Origin: Takakia lepidozioides
Taxonomy: Eukaryota; Streptophyta; Takakiopsida; Takakiales; Takakiaceae
Assembly: GCA_030704615.1 (NCBI GenBank)
Contig: CM060733.1
Location: forward strand, 75,988,907-76,052,906
Length of the DNA stretch: 64,000 bases
Direction of reading: 5' to 3'
Shown: piece after piece, positions 1 to 10,741 of the stretch
Layout: each line of letters begins with the position of its first letter
Numbering within the stretch: the first letter of the stretch is position 1
Made by a program: the position numbers and the translations under genes
The notes under the pieces: model-generated
What the model was told of the DNA's origin: nothing
Databases searched by the model: none
Seen by the model: only the letters and a program-made list of their open reading frames with translations

Positions 1-1298
1 GCGCGTACTATAACTGCGCTACCGAGGGGGTTGCCTTGTAGTGCGGGCTAACGCGGAAGCTACGTGCTTCCGTTCACGTACTATAATCGTGTAGCCTCGG
101 GACGAAGTCGTAGTGCGGCTTCGGCGTGTTCCTGTACCTCAGGCCAGCATTCCAAGGCGGACCCAATTGTAGTGATTGGGGCGCACGGTTGGTTCAAGGT
201 TATCTTCCTAGTCAAAGAGGGTTCCAGGTGAACCCTTGCTCAAGGTGATGCCAAAAGCGGCATCATGAGCGATCGCAAGCAATGTTGTTGCAGTAAGGCG
301 ATTCGATCCTCGGGAGGATCGTTCCTTGGCCTTGAAGTAGGCCAAGAAGAGTGCACTGGGAGGAGCTGGAGAGGCTCCACCCTTGGCCGGGACTTGGAGG
401 AAGTCGGCCGAACTAGCTAGTGGAGAGTGGAGTCAAGTGTGGGGTTTGGTTCTTTGCCATGGGACGCCATGGTACGGAAACAAACTCCTTGATGTGGGAC
501 GCCACAACTTGGATGTTCGTTTCTACAAAATGGACAAGTCGATGAGGACATCGACTCCCTGTTGGTAGGGGTGTGTGTCGCGGCCCTTTGCCTTGAGGGC
601 AGGGGTCGGGACACATGAGGGGCTGCCCCTGTGGTGGGGGCAGCGGCGACGATAGGTATGGGGGGCTGAAGCACCCTTGAGTGCCCAAGGCACTCAAGGA
701 GGCGGAGGCGCTCACTAGGTGGAGCCCCGCACACCGGGTTGCGGTGGAGGTGGCTCCACAAGGGGTGGTGGTAGCTTAGTGGGACTTAGTGGGGGTGGCA
801 TAGGACTCACCATGGGGTGGAGACCTCGAGGTGGGAGTCGTGGGGAGTCTTGGGACTCATCATGGTCCATTGGGGCCGCGGTGAGTGGGCCAAGACTCAC
901 CGCGACTCACCACCGGGAGTCGAGGGTTTTCGTGGTGGTTCGCCATAAAATGGCATGGCTGGTTATGAAACCCCCGCGGACAGCTACAGAAGTATATATA
1001 GGGAGTAGTAACCCCGAGAACGGTGCAAGCCCGTTGGTGACCAAAAACTAGTGAGTAATCGTGCGAGCCGGAAAGCGACCAAAGAGTGGGGAGCTGTTCC
1101 GGACTGCCATCTACCAAAGGGAATTCTCCTAGTCCCAAATAGGTGGAGGGTTTTAGAGGAAGCGAATGGGGACCGTTATGTCCCGGTGAGTAGCCGAAAC
1201 TCCAAGTTGGCCCGGCGGCCAGGTTGGGAGTCAGGCGCGCGCATCAAAGCGGTTAACTATGACTTGAAGGGGAGTTTACCGAAGTGAGGTGCGCGACA
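1..1298 (+). mobile_element. 3' end of a Ty3-type chromovirus copy, cut by the window edge
   Basis: Reads in the opposite orientation to the full element at 46030-52993 and matches its 3' untranslated end and LTR. Positions 1-575 are the reverse complement of roughly 46753-47330, and 576-1298 are the LTR. No coding part of this copy lies in the window; it would continue to the left. The LTR differs from the other two copies at several bases (for example its end reads GCGCGACA rather than GTGCGACA), so this is an older or separate insertion. The short ORFs inside it are not genes. Confidence 0.85.
576..1298 (+). repeat. LTR (3') of the chromovirus family
   Basis: Begins TGTCGCGG and ends GCGCGACA, so it has short inverted ends of the TG...CA type. 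A purine-rich stretch (GGTAGGGGTGTG) lies immediately before it, as expected for the polypurine tract. It is the same length class (723 bp) as the LTRs at 46030-46752 and 52270-52993. Confidence 0.85.
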
Positions 1299-1834
1299 AC
1301 ACATCCCTCATGGCACACTTCACATCTTGCACACCAGACCCTCTTGTGGAGGAGGATAACCAAGTTCCAGCGTGGGAACTCTTTAGGCACGATTTCACCA
1401 ATTGCACTGTATCGGATGGATTCAGAAGCTGGGAGCCGCCACTCTTTGCCCTTTCCGAAATCTGCATGTAGAATGACGGCACTTTCCAGAAAATTCCCAT
1501 AAGCATCCTTCGTCTCCTCTTCCAAAAACACCGTTCCCGGGCGGAGCCCAAACTTCACACACAAGTACTGTTCAGTGACAATCGCAACTCCTTGGTCGCA
1601 GGGTATTTTTGCGTTTAGAGAATCAGGATGGAAGTACACGTTTATCCAAACACGAGAGTCCATGTTGAAGACAACAACTCTCGGTACGCTCCGCAGCGAA
1701 GTCCTGCAATGAGAAGAGAGTGTCCTACATAATACCACAATCATTTTCTGGGGGATTCTGTATCCAACATGATGGGTGATCAGTGCAGGTATGGATGAAG
1801 GTGTGTAACGTACGTGACAAATACGGACGACCAC
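1299..1834 (-). pseudogene. Unknown protein gene, 3' end cut off by LTR insertion
   Basis: An open frame runs leftward from about 1834 and crosses straight into the LTR at 1298, where it ends in LTR-encoded residues. A consensus acceptor (CATTGCAG, read on the minus strand) lies near 1705, so the real exon is probably 1299-1705, starting with residues such as SVPRVVVFNMDSRVW. The remaining protein is mixed alpha/beta in look, with no signal peptide and no motif I recognise. The true C-terminus is missing because the retrotransposon sits there. The neighbouring palindrome cluster begins about 200 bp upstream. Being a real exon is likely from the acceptor and the roughly 130-residue open frame; the function is unknown. 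Confidence 0.4.
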
Positions 1835-2041
1835 AACAAATTCACATCGAAAATTGGGTGCCTGAATTGTGATGTACCACCAGTTGGGCTACAATAAATC
1901 AGGCCTTCTCATGAATTTCGACACCAAAATCCGGATGAACATCTCTGTCATGTAACAGATTTGGAAGCCACGGGATGAATTCCAGCGACAGAATTCGGAA
2001 TTAATTCACCTCATGAAACTGAGCTAGCACCCGACGGACGG

Positions 2042-2930
2042 ATTTCGGTGCCGAAATTCGGATAAACGTGTTCTTCATGAAATTGTTTCTACACATAAAT
2101 GATGAATTTCGGCGCCGAAATACGGATGAATGTGTTTGTGATTAGAGTCATGATTCAGCACGTGTAATGATTTCTTTAGCGAAATCTGGATGACAGCAAC
2201 CTTGAATAGACAGTAGGGATGAATTTCGGCGTTGAAATTCATTCTTCTTTTGCTTTTTCGAAAGTCTTCTGCTGTCCTACGAATGAATTTCGGCGCCAAA
2301 ATTCATCCAAAGTCCTCCGTCCAATATTTATTTTTCTTTGAGAGCGATGAATTTCGGCGCCGAAATCCAGCGCTCGAACCTTTAAGAAAAATAACGATTA
2401 TTCTGCATTAAATGGAGAAATCGACACATTTAACCCCTTATGTCTTTCAGAAGGCCGTTATTCAGTGACATAAACGGATATTTTCTCAGGTTAGGGGAAA
2501 ATTAATTGCATTTTAGCCGTTGTTTTCATTTGAAACTGATCGTATCCATTAAGTGGTCATTACTCGTACATGAGGTTGCCGCAAATAAAGTATAATTTCG
2601 GTGCCGAAATTATACTTAACAGTCCAAACATGGCACGTCCAACAAACATGGATAGCAACCACGAGGGGCACTGATGGCAGCAAAGCGTGGCATGGTGCCG
2701 GTTTCTTGTTCGGGCTGGATGTATTTCGGCGCCGAAATATGGATGATTTCAGCTCGTTTGCTCGCGGACGGAGATATTGTTAATGAATTTCGGCGCCGAA
2801 ATATGGATGAAATGTGCCCCAGTGCAGCGTTCTGCACAGTTCCGGAATTAATTCCGGATCCGATATCCGACTGACAGGTGTGCTCATGACGGATGAGGTC
2901 TGGCGAAGCGATGAATTTCGACGCCGAAAT
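2042..2930. repeat. Palindrome cluster, ATTTCGGCGCCGAAAT family
   Basis: Contains about nine copies of a 16-bp palindrome, exact or with one or two changes, starting near 2042, 2106, 2223, 2287, 2351, 2595, 2723, 2787 and 2915. Several have the flanks GATGA before and GGATGA after. The copy at 2595 lies inside a longer perfect palindrome spanning 2588-2617. Spacing is irregular, with many gaps near 64 bp. No protein-coding exon is evident between them. The cluster lies directly upstream of the copy A ParB-like exon and may belong to its 5' introns or flank. Confidence 0.8.
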
Positions 2931-3116
2931 ACATATGTTTGTGTATGAAAGCACTTGTATATGATCCAAAATTCATCCGTCCGCTGATGAAACGGGCCGA
3001 CCTAACTGTTGAATGTCGATTGGCAGGGGAATTTCATGGCGGTTGGGTTTCATGATGTGCGGATACTGCATTCAATGCCGGCTGCTCCGGGAACAGCATC
3101 CGGTGAACGGAACGGT

Positions 3117-3523
3117 ATTTCGGCGCCGCAATTCGGATAAAGCGTCTTCTACTGATGACTTCAACAGGCACGCGTCGCATTCCAGGCGACTTCATCCGTC
3201 CGAACGTGTCAGGGGTCACAATCTCTTCATCACCCATACGGTGGAAAGTGGTGGACGGTGGCAACGTTTGGGGAGACGTGGCTGCTTGCGCACACATGGC
3301 AGGGAAGATGTTCTTCGTCTTGGACGAGAACCACAGGATGCTTGCCTGGACAGAGTACATTGCTGAAATGCATCCGCAAGATATCAATTGGCATTACATG
3401 GTGGACTTCATTGTCGTGAAGGTGGACGTCAGGGACAGAGGACTGCTGAAGGGTGCCATGGCGGATATAAATCTGTAAGTATAGTATTACATCCTTGTGT
3501 AGTGCCTATTGCGGCGCCAAAAT
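3117..3523. repeat. Two outlying ATTTCGGCGCCGAAAT-type palindromes
   Basis: Degenerate copies at 3117-3132 (one arm ends GCAAT) and 3508-3523 (starts ATTGC, ends AAAAT). The second is inside the first intron of the copy A ParB-like exon set, just after the donor at 3475. Confidence 0.6.
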
Positions 3524-4410
3524 AGGCAATGTTCTTGACTGTCATCCACTCTATGAACAGGAAATTGGATTGATGTGCCGAAATCTGGTTATTTTTTTTA
3601 TCATATTTTTATGTTGTTCATTTTTTTTTTCCCCTCCATGGCAGGGTAATAGAGAGGGCCTTCGTGGAAACTCACCTGGCACATACGCTCTACAAAGTGC
3701 AAGAAGTGGGCACAACACCGTTGACGGACTTCCAAAAATCCCTCGATCCCGAGCTATACAGGAAGTCCCTTGCGAAAGCGGATCGCACATTGTACCGACC
3801 AACACTGGACGCTATGGTGGAGATCCTGTATTCGGTGAGGTTCATCTCAAATTTCCCAATTTAATGCTATTTCTTGCAGGGATCAGTGGCCTGACTGTAT
3901 CCGATGGGTGTGGGAATGCAGACGAACATCAGGGATGACTTGGCCTCTGCCAAAAGGCAATTCTTTGAGAGTGATGCCCCCAACAAGGCGGACGCGTCAA
4001 TAGATAGTCACATTGTGGAGGCAGGGAGGCAATCACGGACCAAGTATAGGTCCAAACTTGTGAAGCAAGTTGCAATCGCTGACCTGGTCTTGGTGCCGAG
4101 TTCCTGGCGGAGATAAGACTGCATTACTCCAGACCAATGAAACCCAAAATGTCCATGGAGAAACTTCATCACATCGTAGTGTCTTGTGTTGAGCGGGCGG
4201 AGAAGGTTAGCATGTCTTTGTTCTTGTTTTGTGTCTTTTCACGATTCTCATGAGGAGGTTCTTTTGTCTGGCCGATGTTAGGCCATGCAGACGAGGTGGC
4301 TGCGAATCTGGAACGGCCATACAAACACGAAGCTGTTGTGCCACTTTCTCATCGAGCCAACAGACGACAAAATGAACGACTGGCTCAATGTGATGACTTG
4401 GTGGCATCAG
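3155..4410 (+). pseudogene. ParB/methyltransferase-family gene copy A, 5' half only
   Basis: Four exons are visible: about 3155-3474, 3645-3834, 3880-4205 and about 4272-4410, joined by GT-AG introns. The first holds the ParB-like motif, here LDENHRMLAW where copies C and D have WDGNHRLLAW, so a key glycine is replaced. Later exons match copies C and D (HLAHTLYKVQ against HTLFRMQK; RWLRIWNG against RWLQIWNS). The reading frame breaks after 3880, where an early stop and at least one frame change appear. Copy A has an extra intron before RWLRIW that C and D lack. The gene stops in the intron after WWHQ, where a transposon end begins at 4458. Its missing 3' half corresponds to copy B on the other strand. 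The real start is not identified. Confidence 0.7.
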
Positions 4411-4449
4411 GTATAATTTCCTCCTCTTCTGTGTGTTGGACATCATCGC

Positions 4450-4740
4450 AATTTCATCCTGGGGGGTGTACTCTTTATAAAATGTCCGTATCACGTGCGC
4501 CTAATAAAAAAACCCCCTGTATACGGGTCCTTGGATCATTTATACCCCCTCTGTACATACATTTTGAAGATTATAAAACCCCCTCCAGTAAATATATAGA
4601 AATTTGTGATCTTTAAAAAGTACCCCCTTCTATATGTATATTTCCCTTTTCAATCATTAAAAAATACCTCAAATATGTATATGTATATTTTTATATTATA
4701 TTGACTTTATTCATTTAAGAACAGAATACCAATGAATTAA
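4450..4740. mobile_element. Left terminus of a TIR transposon in the copy A intron
   Basis: Begins CCTGGGGGGTG at 4458, preceded by AATTTCAT (4450-4457). The same terminus and the inverted form of the same 8 bp occur at 12381-12399 beside copy B. An 8-bp target duplication with imperfect terminal inverted repeats fits a cut-and-paste DNA transposon (8 bp is typical of hAT and P, and also within the MULE range). Interior sequence is AT-rich with repeated CCCCCT runs and no transposase. Confidence 0.55.
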
Positions 4741-4744
4741 TAAA

Positions 4745-5195
4745 AATATATCTGTTTGTCCTCAATAAAATTATCAAAGACTTGGTGTGGAATCGTCAAG
4801 CTGATATCAAATATCTCACTCTGGAAGAAACAGATGCAGAGAGGAAAAGGACATTGTCAATACCCAATGTGCAAGAGGCCTGAAGAAAGTTTCCATTTTC
4901 TGATACACAGTCCTGGGTATTTTCATCAGAGAGTGACTCTATTGAGGACCATCAAGACGGTAGTCACTGCACCTCTGTTCATCAACTAGGACAGTTTCTG
5001 AACTTGTTCTACAGTTTCAACCTTCGCAAGGTCCAATTATGTTCAAAACCTATTGTTGAGAATTCCTCTCCGAAAAGATTTCATGCACCTTTGCTGCCAC
5101 TGTTGGAGTCCAACCTGACTCGCAGCTGGCAAAGAATGCAAAAGCAAAAGCAATGGCCAGCTTCTCATTGTGGTGGCAAAGAGACAATTCTTTAA
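4745..5195 (+). pseudogene. LINE reverse-transcriptase C-terminal zinc-binding remnant
   Basis: Encodes a degraded piece resembling the end of non-LTR retrotransposon ORF2, with the pattern C-x4-C...E-x-x-HFLIHSPGY (zinc-binding RT domain). It closely resembles the better preserved copy at 38554-39222 ([20 protein letters not shown]). Upstream RT palm sequence is absent and the frame shifts within the piece. It is a short dead fragment, typical of 5'-truncated LINE insertions. Confidence 0.6.
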
Positions 5196-5209
5196 GCTCT
5201 TCCTCAACA

Positions 5210-7209
5210 TCATGCAATGCAAAGCGCGGGCTTCACCCCTTCGCACACCATTTGCTCATAGGTCTCCAAAGCCTCCATCCCACGCCCTTGCTGTGCATAT
5301 CCTGCAATGATTGCACTCCACGATAGCACATCTGGTTCAGCCATACACGCTTGCCCTTCATACATGTCCACGAGGGTATTGTTCAGAATGACATTTGATA
5401 CAATTGCAGTTCTGACAATGTCGCCATGGACCTCTTTGCCCTTTTCCAGAGCTGCCACACTTGCACACGCATTGCAAATGCACACAAACGTGATGTGGTC
5501 AGGCTTCACCCCTTCCCCCATCATTTGCTCATAGGTATCCAAACCCTCCATACCACGTCCCTGCTGTGCATACCCTACAAGCATCGCGTTCCATGACACC
5601 ACATCTCGTTCAGCCATAGTGTTGGAAACTCCCTTCGCATCCTTAATGCACCCACGTTTGGCATACATGTCCACCAGGGCAGTGTTCAGAATGACATCTG
5701 GTACAATTCCAGCTTTGACAATGTCACCATGGACCTCTTTCCCCTTTTCCAGAGCTCCCAGGCTTGCACACGCATTGCATCCTGCCAACATTATATTCCA
5801 CGTGATCAAAGATCGTTGAGGCATTATGTTGAACACTTGGTGAGCATCGATGGTGCTCCCGCACTTAACATAAATGTTGACAAGGGTGTTGAGTAGAAAA
5901 ACATTTGACGTGAATCCACTTTGGATAACATGAGTATGCACCTGCTTTCCAACTTCCAGACCTTCCATCTTGATGCACTTAAGCAGGAGACAGACATACA
6001 TATCTAAATCTGCTGAAATGCCTTGCGATGTGGTTAGGCTTCACCCCTCCCCCCATCATTTGCTCATAGGTCTCCAAAGCCGAGCCATCTCGTGCCCCTG
6101 CAAGCATCATGTTCCACGACACCACATCTCGTTCAGCCAAAGTGTTGAAAACTCCCCTCACGTCCTTAATGCACCCACATTTGGCAAACATGTCCACCAG
6201 GGCAGTGTTCAGAATGACATCTGGTACAATTCCAGCTTTGACAATGTCACCATGGACCTCTTTCCTCTTTTCCAGAGCTCCCAGGCTTGCACACGCATTG
6301 CATCCTGCCAACATTATATTCCACGTGATCAAAGATCGTTGAGGCATTATGTTGAACACTTGGTGAGCACCGATGATGCTCCCGCACTTAACATACATGT
6401 TGACAAGGGTGTTGAGTAGAAAAATATTTGACGTGAATCCACTTTGGATAAGGTGAGTATGCACCTGCTTTCCAGCTTCCAGACCTTCCATTGATGCACT
6501 TAAGCAAGAGACAGACATACATATCTAAATCTGCTGAAAGGCCTTCCGATGTGGTTAGGCTTCACCCCTTCCCCCATCGTTTGCTCATAGGTCTCCAAAG
6601 CCTCCATCTCGTGCCCCTGCAAGCATCATGTTCCACGACACCACATCTCGTTCAGCCATAGTGTTGAAAACACTCCTCACATCCTTAATGCACCCACATT
6701 TGGCAAACATGTCCACCATGGCAGTGTTCAGGATGACATCTGGTACAATTCCAGTCTTTGACAATGTCACTATGGACCTCTTTCCTCTTTTCCAGAGCTC
6801 CCAGGCTTGCACACGCATTGCAAACACAAACAAATGTGATGTGGTTGGGCTTCACCGCTTCGCACATCATTTGCTCATATGTCTCCAAAACATTCCTACC
6901 ACACCTATGCTTTCCAACGTAATATTCCACGTGATCAAAGATCATTGAGGCATTCTATTGAACACTTGGTGAGCATCCCTGATGCTCGGCACTTAACATA
7001 CATATTGACAAGGGTGTTGAGTAGAAAACTTTTGTCGTGAATCCACTTTGGATAATGTGAGTGTGCACTTGCTTTCCAGCTTCGAGACCTTCCATCTTGA
7101 TGCACTTAAGCAAGAGACAGACATACATATCTGAATCTGCTGAAATGCCTCCTTGGTTTAGAATCTTTAGAGCCTCTGTCAGGTTGTTTGCCGCACAAAG
7201 TATCTTCAC
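5210..7209 (-). pseudogene. Tandemly duplicated PLS-type PPR sequence, broken
   Basis: Read leftward, the region holds successive pentatricopeptide repeats. Typical PPR phrases are ALEKGKEVHGDIVKAGIVPD, LNTALVDMYAKRGCIKDAKG and AERDVVSWNAMLVGYAQQG. The block starting MYVCLLLKCIKMEGLEAGKQ recurs near 7130, 6510 and 6000, so a unit of about 0.5-0.6 kb was duplicated two or three times. Each unit carries frameshifts or deletions (for example after SGFTTKVF near 7040). PLS-type PPR proteins normally edit or process organelle RNA in land plants and relatives. No E or DYW domain is present. There is no continuous reading frame, so a functional product is unlikely. The cluster lies between a transposon terminus and an inverted-repeat arm. 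Confidence 0.85.
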
Positions 7210-7318
7210 ATGCCCAGAAGTGTCAGAAAAGGCATTGTGGACTCCCTATCTTGATCCTCTTTCAGAAGCTGTGGTCATGGTTGAGGTGCCTGATTTTATC
7301 ATCTGTGCCGCTGCAGCT

Positions 7319-7690
7319 GTTGCCTTTAGTTTACCATCTACCCATGCAGGTTTCTTGTAGCTACTGACCCACATGGAATCAAGGTAATTTGGAGCTTGAA
7401 GTCCAACCCTCGTGGATGAATCTGGACCCACACTCTACCCCTGCTCCTTCAGGCAAAAACAGGGAAAAACTCTGATAACAGGGAAAAACAGGCTGAAATG
7501 TGTTGAAGAAGGTACCTTCATTAGCATCGCCTTGTTCTATCAATTGCACTGCTGTCGTTGCTGTTTCCAGTTGACCATCTACCCGCGCGATCGCTTGTAG
7601 CTATTGATCCACAAGGAAGCAGAAGGAAACTTGTGTTTGAAATCCGGCCCTCTTGGATGAATCTGGACCTCTATCCCTGGTCCTCAACTA
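7319..7690. repeat. Direct duplication containing an inverted-repeat arm
   Basis: About 130 bp at 7319-7445 is repeated at 7562-7690; both contain ACCATCTACCC followed by a GCTTGTAG-like stretch and TGGATGAATCTGGACC. In addition, 7467-7590 matches the reverse complement of 12754-12876 with few mismatches (shared blocks include TGAAGAAGGTACCTTCATTA). The inverted pair brackets copy B. Confidence 0.75.
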
Positions 7691-7819
7691 TCCCTGCCTG
7701 TGGACAAATCATGAATACATCCTCAGCCTTGCTACTAGCAGCTGACAGTGATGGCATGAAGTTCTTCCAGCAAACACCCTAAACCCTAATGATGAGAGGG
7801 CTTGATAATCAAATGCTGA

Positions 7820-8786
7820 TCATTCAAAGTGACTAACACCTGTCCGTAATGCAATGTGGTTCATGAAATCTCCTTGGGTAAATTCAGAACAATACTTGTA
7901 TCCTTGGCCCTTCAAAAGTGCCCCACAACTGTTGGTAACCTCCCTTCCAGCAATATGTGCGCCCAGCCTCATTAAATCTTCTTCATGTGTGGCAGATTCC
8001 GCCGCCAATGATGATGCCCTTGAACATTCACTGCTGTAGCCCCGGCATAACTTCCCATCAACATTGTTGGCTGGACACCTTGAGTGATTGCTGCCATTGG
8101 CTGATCCTGCAGACAGGGAGTAACCACTGGGTTTGCTAACCCTTGCACCCACAGTCTGCTGATGACTGCCCAACTTAGGTCTCTTCTGGTACATACTGGT
8201 GACACTCTCCTCATTCTGAAACCTCTCTAAAAGAGTGACCCCCAGCCTGGCATCCCAAACATTTCTCTTGGCACTCAAACTCACATTCTCTCGGCTGCCA
8301 ATACTTCCCTTGTCATGACTCATTGAGTCTCCCTCAACCCCAATAAACTCTCTGATATACTTGACCCAATCTTGGCATCCCAAGTTCCTCTTTGTTCACT
8401 CAAATCCTCACCCCTTGGACTACCACTGACTTCCCTCTCATGATGTATAGGTTCAGTCCTTTCCCAAATTAACCCATCTGAGAAAGCTGATGCTAACCTG
8501 CTATCCCATACTTCTCCCCTAGTTTTGAAACTCTCTTTCCCCAGGTTATCAATTATTTCCTTAACATAACAAACTGATTTTCTCTCTTCCCCCCCAACTT
8601 TTCTCTCAAATTCACAATGCTTATCTCAGGTTCTCTTTCCCACAAACTGAAAAGAAAAACCTTCCAACCCATTGGTACCAGTATAGTAACCAGAAAGTAT
8701 CCACCCAAAAAGATCCAGCTCAGTCTGGACCAAAAAGTGTTGTCCCTGCAACACCTGTGATCGGAAGAACTAGAATGCCCAAACAC
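7820..8786 (-). other. Degraded unknown coding-like region upstream of the PPR cluster
   Basis: The longest frame is 7820-8383 (187 aa), and further frames continue upstream to about 8786 with frame changes. Three imperfect copies of a short phrase of the type VWDARLG / TWDAKIG / VWDSRLA appear roughly 60 residues apart when the frames are joined, suggesting a once-repetitive protein. Composition is rich in Ser, Gly and charged residues. It could be the former N-terminal part of the PPR gene, or a separate pseudogene. I do not recognise a domain. Confidence 0.3.
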
Positions 8787-8909
8787 AAATGAAGCATGAC
8801 TCCCTCATGCGATCAATGCCATGGCTATATCATACTTGGCTCAGATCCGTGCCTCCTCTGATCAGTTCTTCTCCCGTCATTTGTGTGCCCTAAAACCACC
8901 GACCTTGGT

Positions 8910-9189
8910 ATTTCGGCGCCGAAATTCCCAAGAGCAGTGTGCTAAAGTTTAGTTTTGAAAACTTCCACCGGCGTATTTCGGCGCCGAAATTCCCTTTTGA
9001 AATGTGATATAGTGGCGTATTTTATGGCGCAGAGCGGGCTATTTCGGCGCCGAAATACCCAAGTGGAATGTGTTGAAGTGCCTTTTGCTGAAGGTTTCCA
9101 TCGTGCTATTTCGGTGCAGTAATTCCTACATGGAATTTTATAAGGCCCATATTATGAAGACGCACACTGGGCTATTTCGGCGCCGAAAT
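8910..9189. repeat. 66-bp tandem array centred on ATTTCGGCGCCGAAAT
   Basis: Five palindromes start at 8910, 8975, 9041, 9108 and 9174, giving steps of 65, 66, 67 and 66 bp. Four are exact; the one at 9108 is degenerate (ends GCAGTAAT). The spacer is related between units (CCC then AAGTGGAATGTG or similar), so this is a tandem repeat with its palindrome better conserved than its spacer. It lies just beyond the 3' end of copy B. Confidence 0.85.
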
Positions 9190-10377
9190 TCCCAATAGGA
9201 ATGTTAGAAACTGCAGTGTTTTCATGACTTCTAGTTCGAGGTTCGTTGGTGTGCATGAATTACTTGTAGGGTTCTTTACTTTACTTTGCGTCTCTTTTGC
9301 TTTTATTATTACATTGTGGTTTGTAGAAGAAATGTTGGGAATCAGACATGCACAGTCTGAACACAATGATTTCAAAAATCGTTAATATTTTCATTAAGTG
9401 TTCAGAACTGTACAACAGAAGGATCCAAATGAGACTTTGCTATGGCGAGGATCCGCGATCACTGTCCAATGCATCCCCGGCCTCATGCAAGGATGGCTGC
9501 CTTCCACCTGCCTCCGAATCTGCACTGCTGCTATTGCTGTTACTCTGAGAAGCCCTCCCCTCAAAAATACTATCCTCACCAGCTGGAGCTGTCCACCTGG
9601 GTGCAGAACTGTCCTCATCATCCCCCTCGCTCTCAGACGCGGATTCTATGACGAACGTGCCTACTCTGCCTTTCACAATTCCATGTTTGGCCTCACGCCT
9701 CATTATAATTCTCTGCTCCTTCCCGAATATCAATTGCTCGAACTGAGTAGGCCTATCCTCCCTCCTGATGGCTTCTTTGGCAGCCGTGTCTACATAGGCT
9801 GGTAGAAAAAAGGGCTTCTGGGGACTCGCAAGAAATGATTTTCTGGCAAAGAATGGTTGATGCGATTATGTGTCCTCCTCTGCAACAGGGTCCGATTCGG
9901 GCAAGTCTCCCAGCATTTCCTCGTCGGACGACTCTGCAAGGTGGAGTGTACGCACAAACACAGAATGAAGTACATTAGAACATTCAAACAAGGAATCATC
10001 GGCAGGTTGCATGGTCCCTACAACCGAAACCAATACACTTACTATGGTGCAACTCACTCGAAGACAAGCATTGCAGGAAGCGGCTTCGGGCGCCCCTACA
10101 TCGGACGAATTTCCTGGACTTCCTCCTCCTCCTCTTCCTCCTCCCCTTCCACGTCCTCTTCTGCGTTGTTGGGATCCTCAGTAGGAGGCAGACGCTGTAG
10201 GCCCGCCAAATTGAAATTGTACAAGGCCGTATCCCCCTCAAATGAAAACACAAATCGGTTGGACATCCTTCCCGCCCACATACAGGCACCTGCAAATTCA
10301 TATGACACAACCAAAGCCAAAGTCAAGAATGACTCGCTTCCTAGTACAAGCAAACAAAGAGAATTGGAAACGGTGTC

Positions 10378-10741
10378 AATTTCGGTGCCGCAATCACTGA
10401 ACGCTCTCACCTGTATTAGCAGTGATGTCGAGGACCCTGCCTTCAACATCCGTACACATTTCCACGAGCGTCTAGATGAATGCAGGACTCCTGGTCCTGC
10501 CATACCTCCAAGGCTTGCCCGCCAAATCACAAAGCATGTCCTTCTCTCTCATATGGTTGAACAGGACGTTATACTCCAGTGGATCAATTGTGGAATCAAC
10601 AAGTCTGCCTGCTTGACGTAATTTGAATTTTGAATGTTCCTTCACGAAGCAGAATGCCTGAAAGATAAGAGTCTGCAAAGAAGGAAAGGAGAACGTGAGA
10701 GGTGGCCTACACGTACATGGGCAATTTTGGCGCAGAAATTG
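10378..10741. repeat. Degenerate palindromes in copy B introns
   Basis: Weak members of the same family lie at 10378-10393 (AATTTCGGTGCCGCAAT-like) and 10724-10741 (AATTTTGGCGCAGAAATT), both between exons of copy B. Confidence 0.45.

Noticed and set aside
719-1051. Protein-coding ORFs inside the LTRs (also 46190-46915 and 52430-52849)
   Set aside because: Several overlapping frames recur identically in all LTR copies because the LTR sequence itself is repeated; no motif or start context supports them.
5210-7209. Intact PPR gene with E/DYW editing domain
   Set aside because: Frames are broken in each duplicated unit and no E or DYW sequence follows.
7776-7792. Telomere-like CCCTAAACCCTAA
   Set aside because: Only about two units; too short to indicate a telomere or interstitial telomeric array.
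8910-9189. CRISPR array, because of regularly spaced short palindromic repeats
   Set aside because: Spacers are related to each other rather than unique, the setting is a eukaryotic genome with introns, and no cas genes are present.
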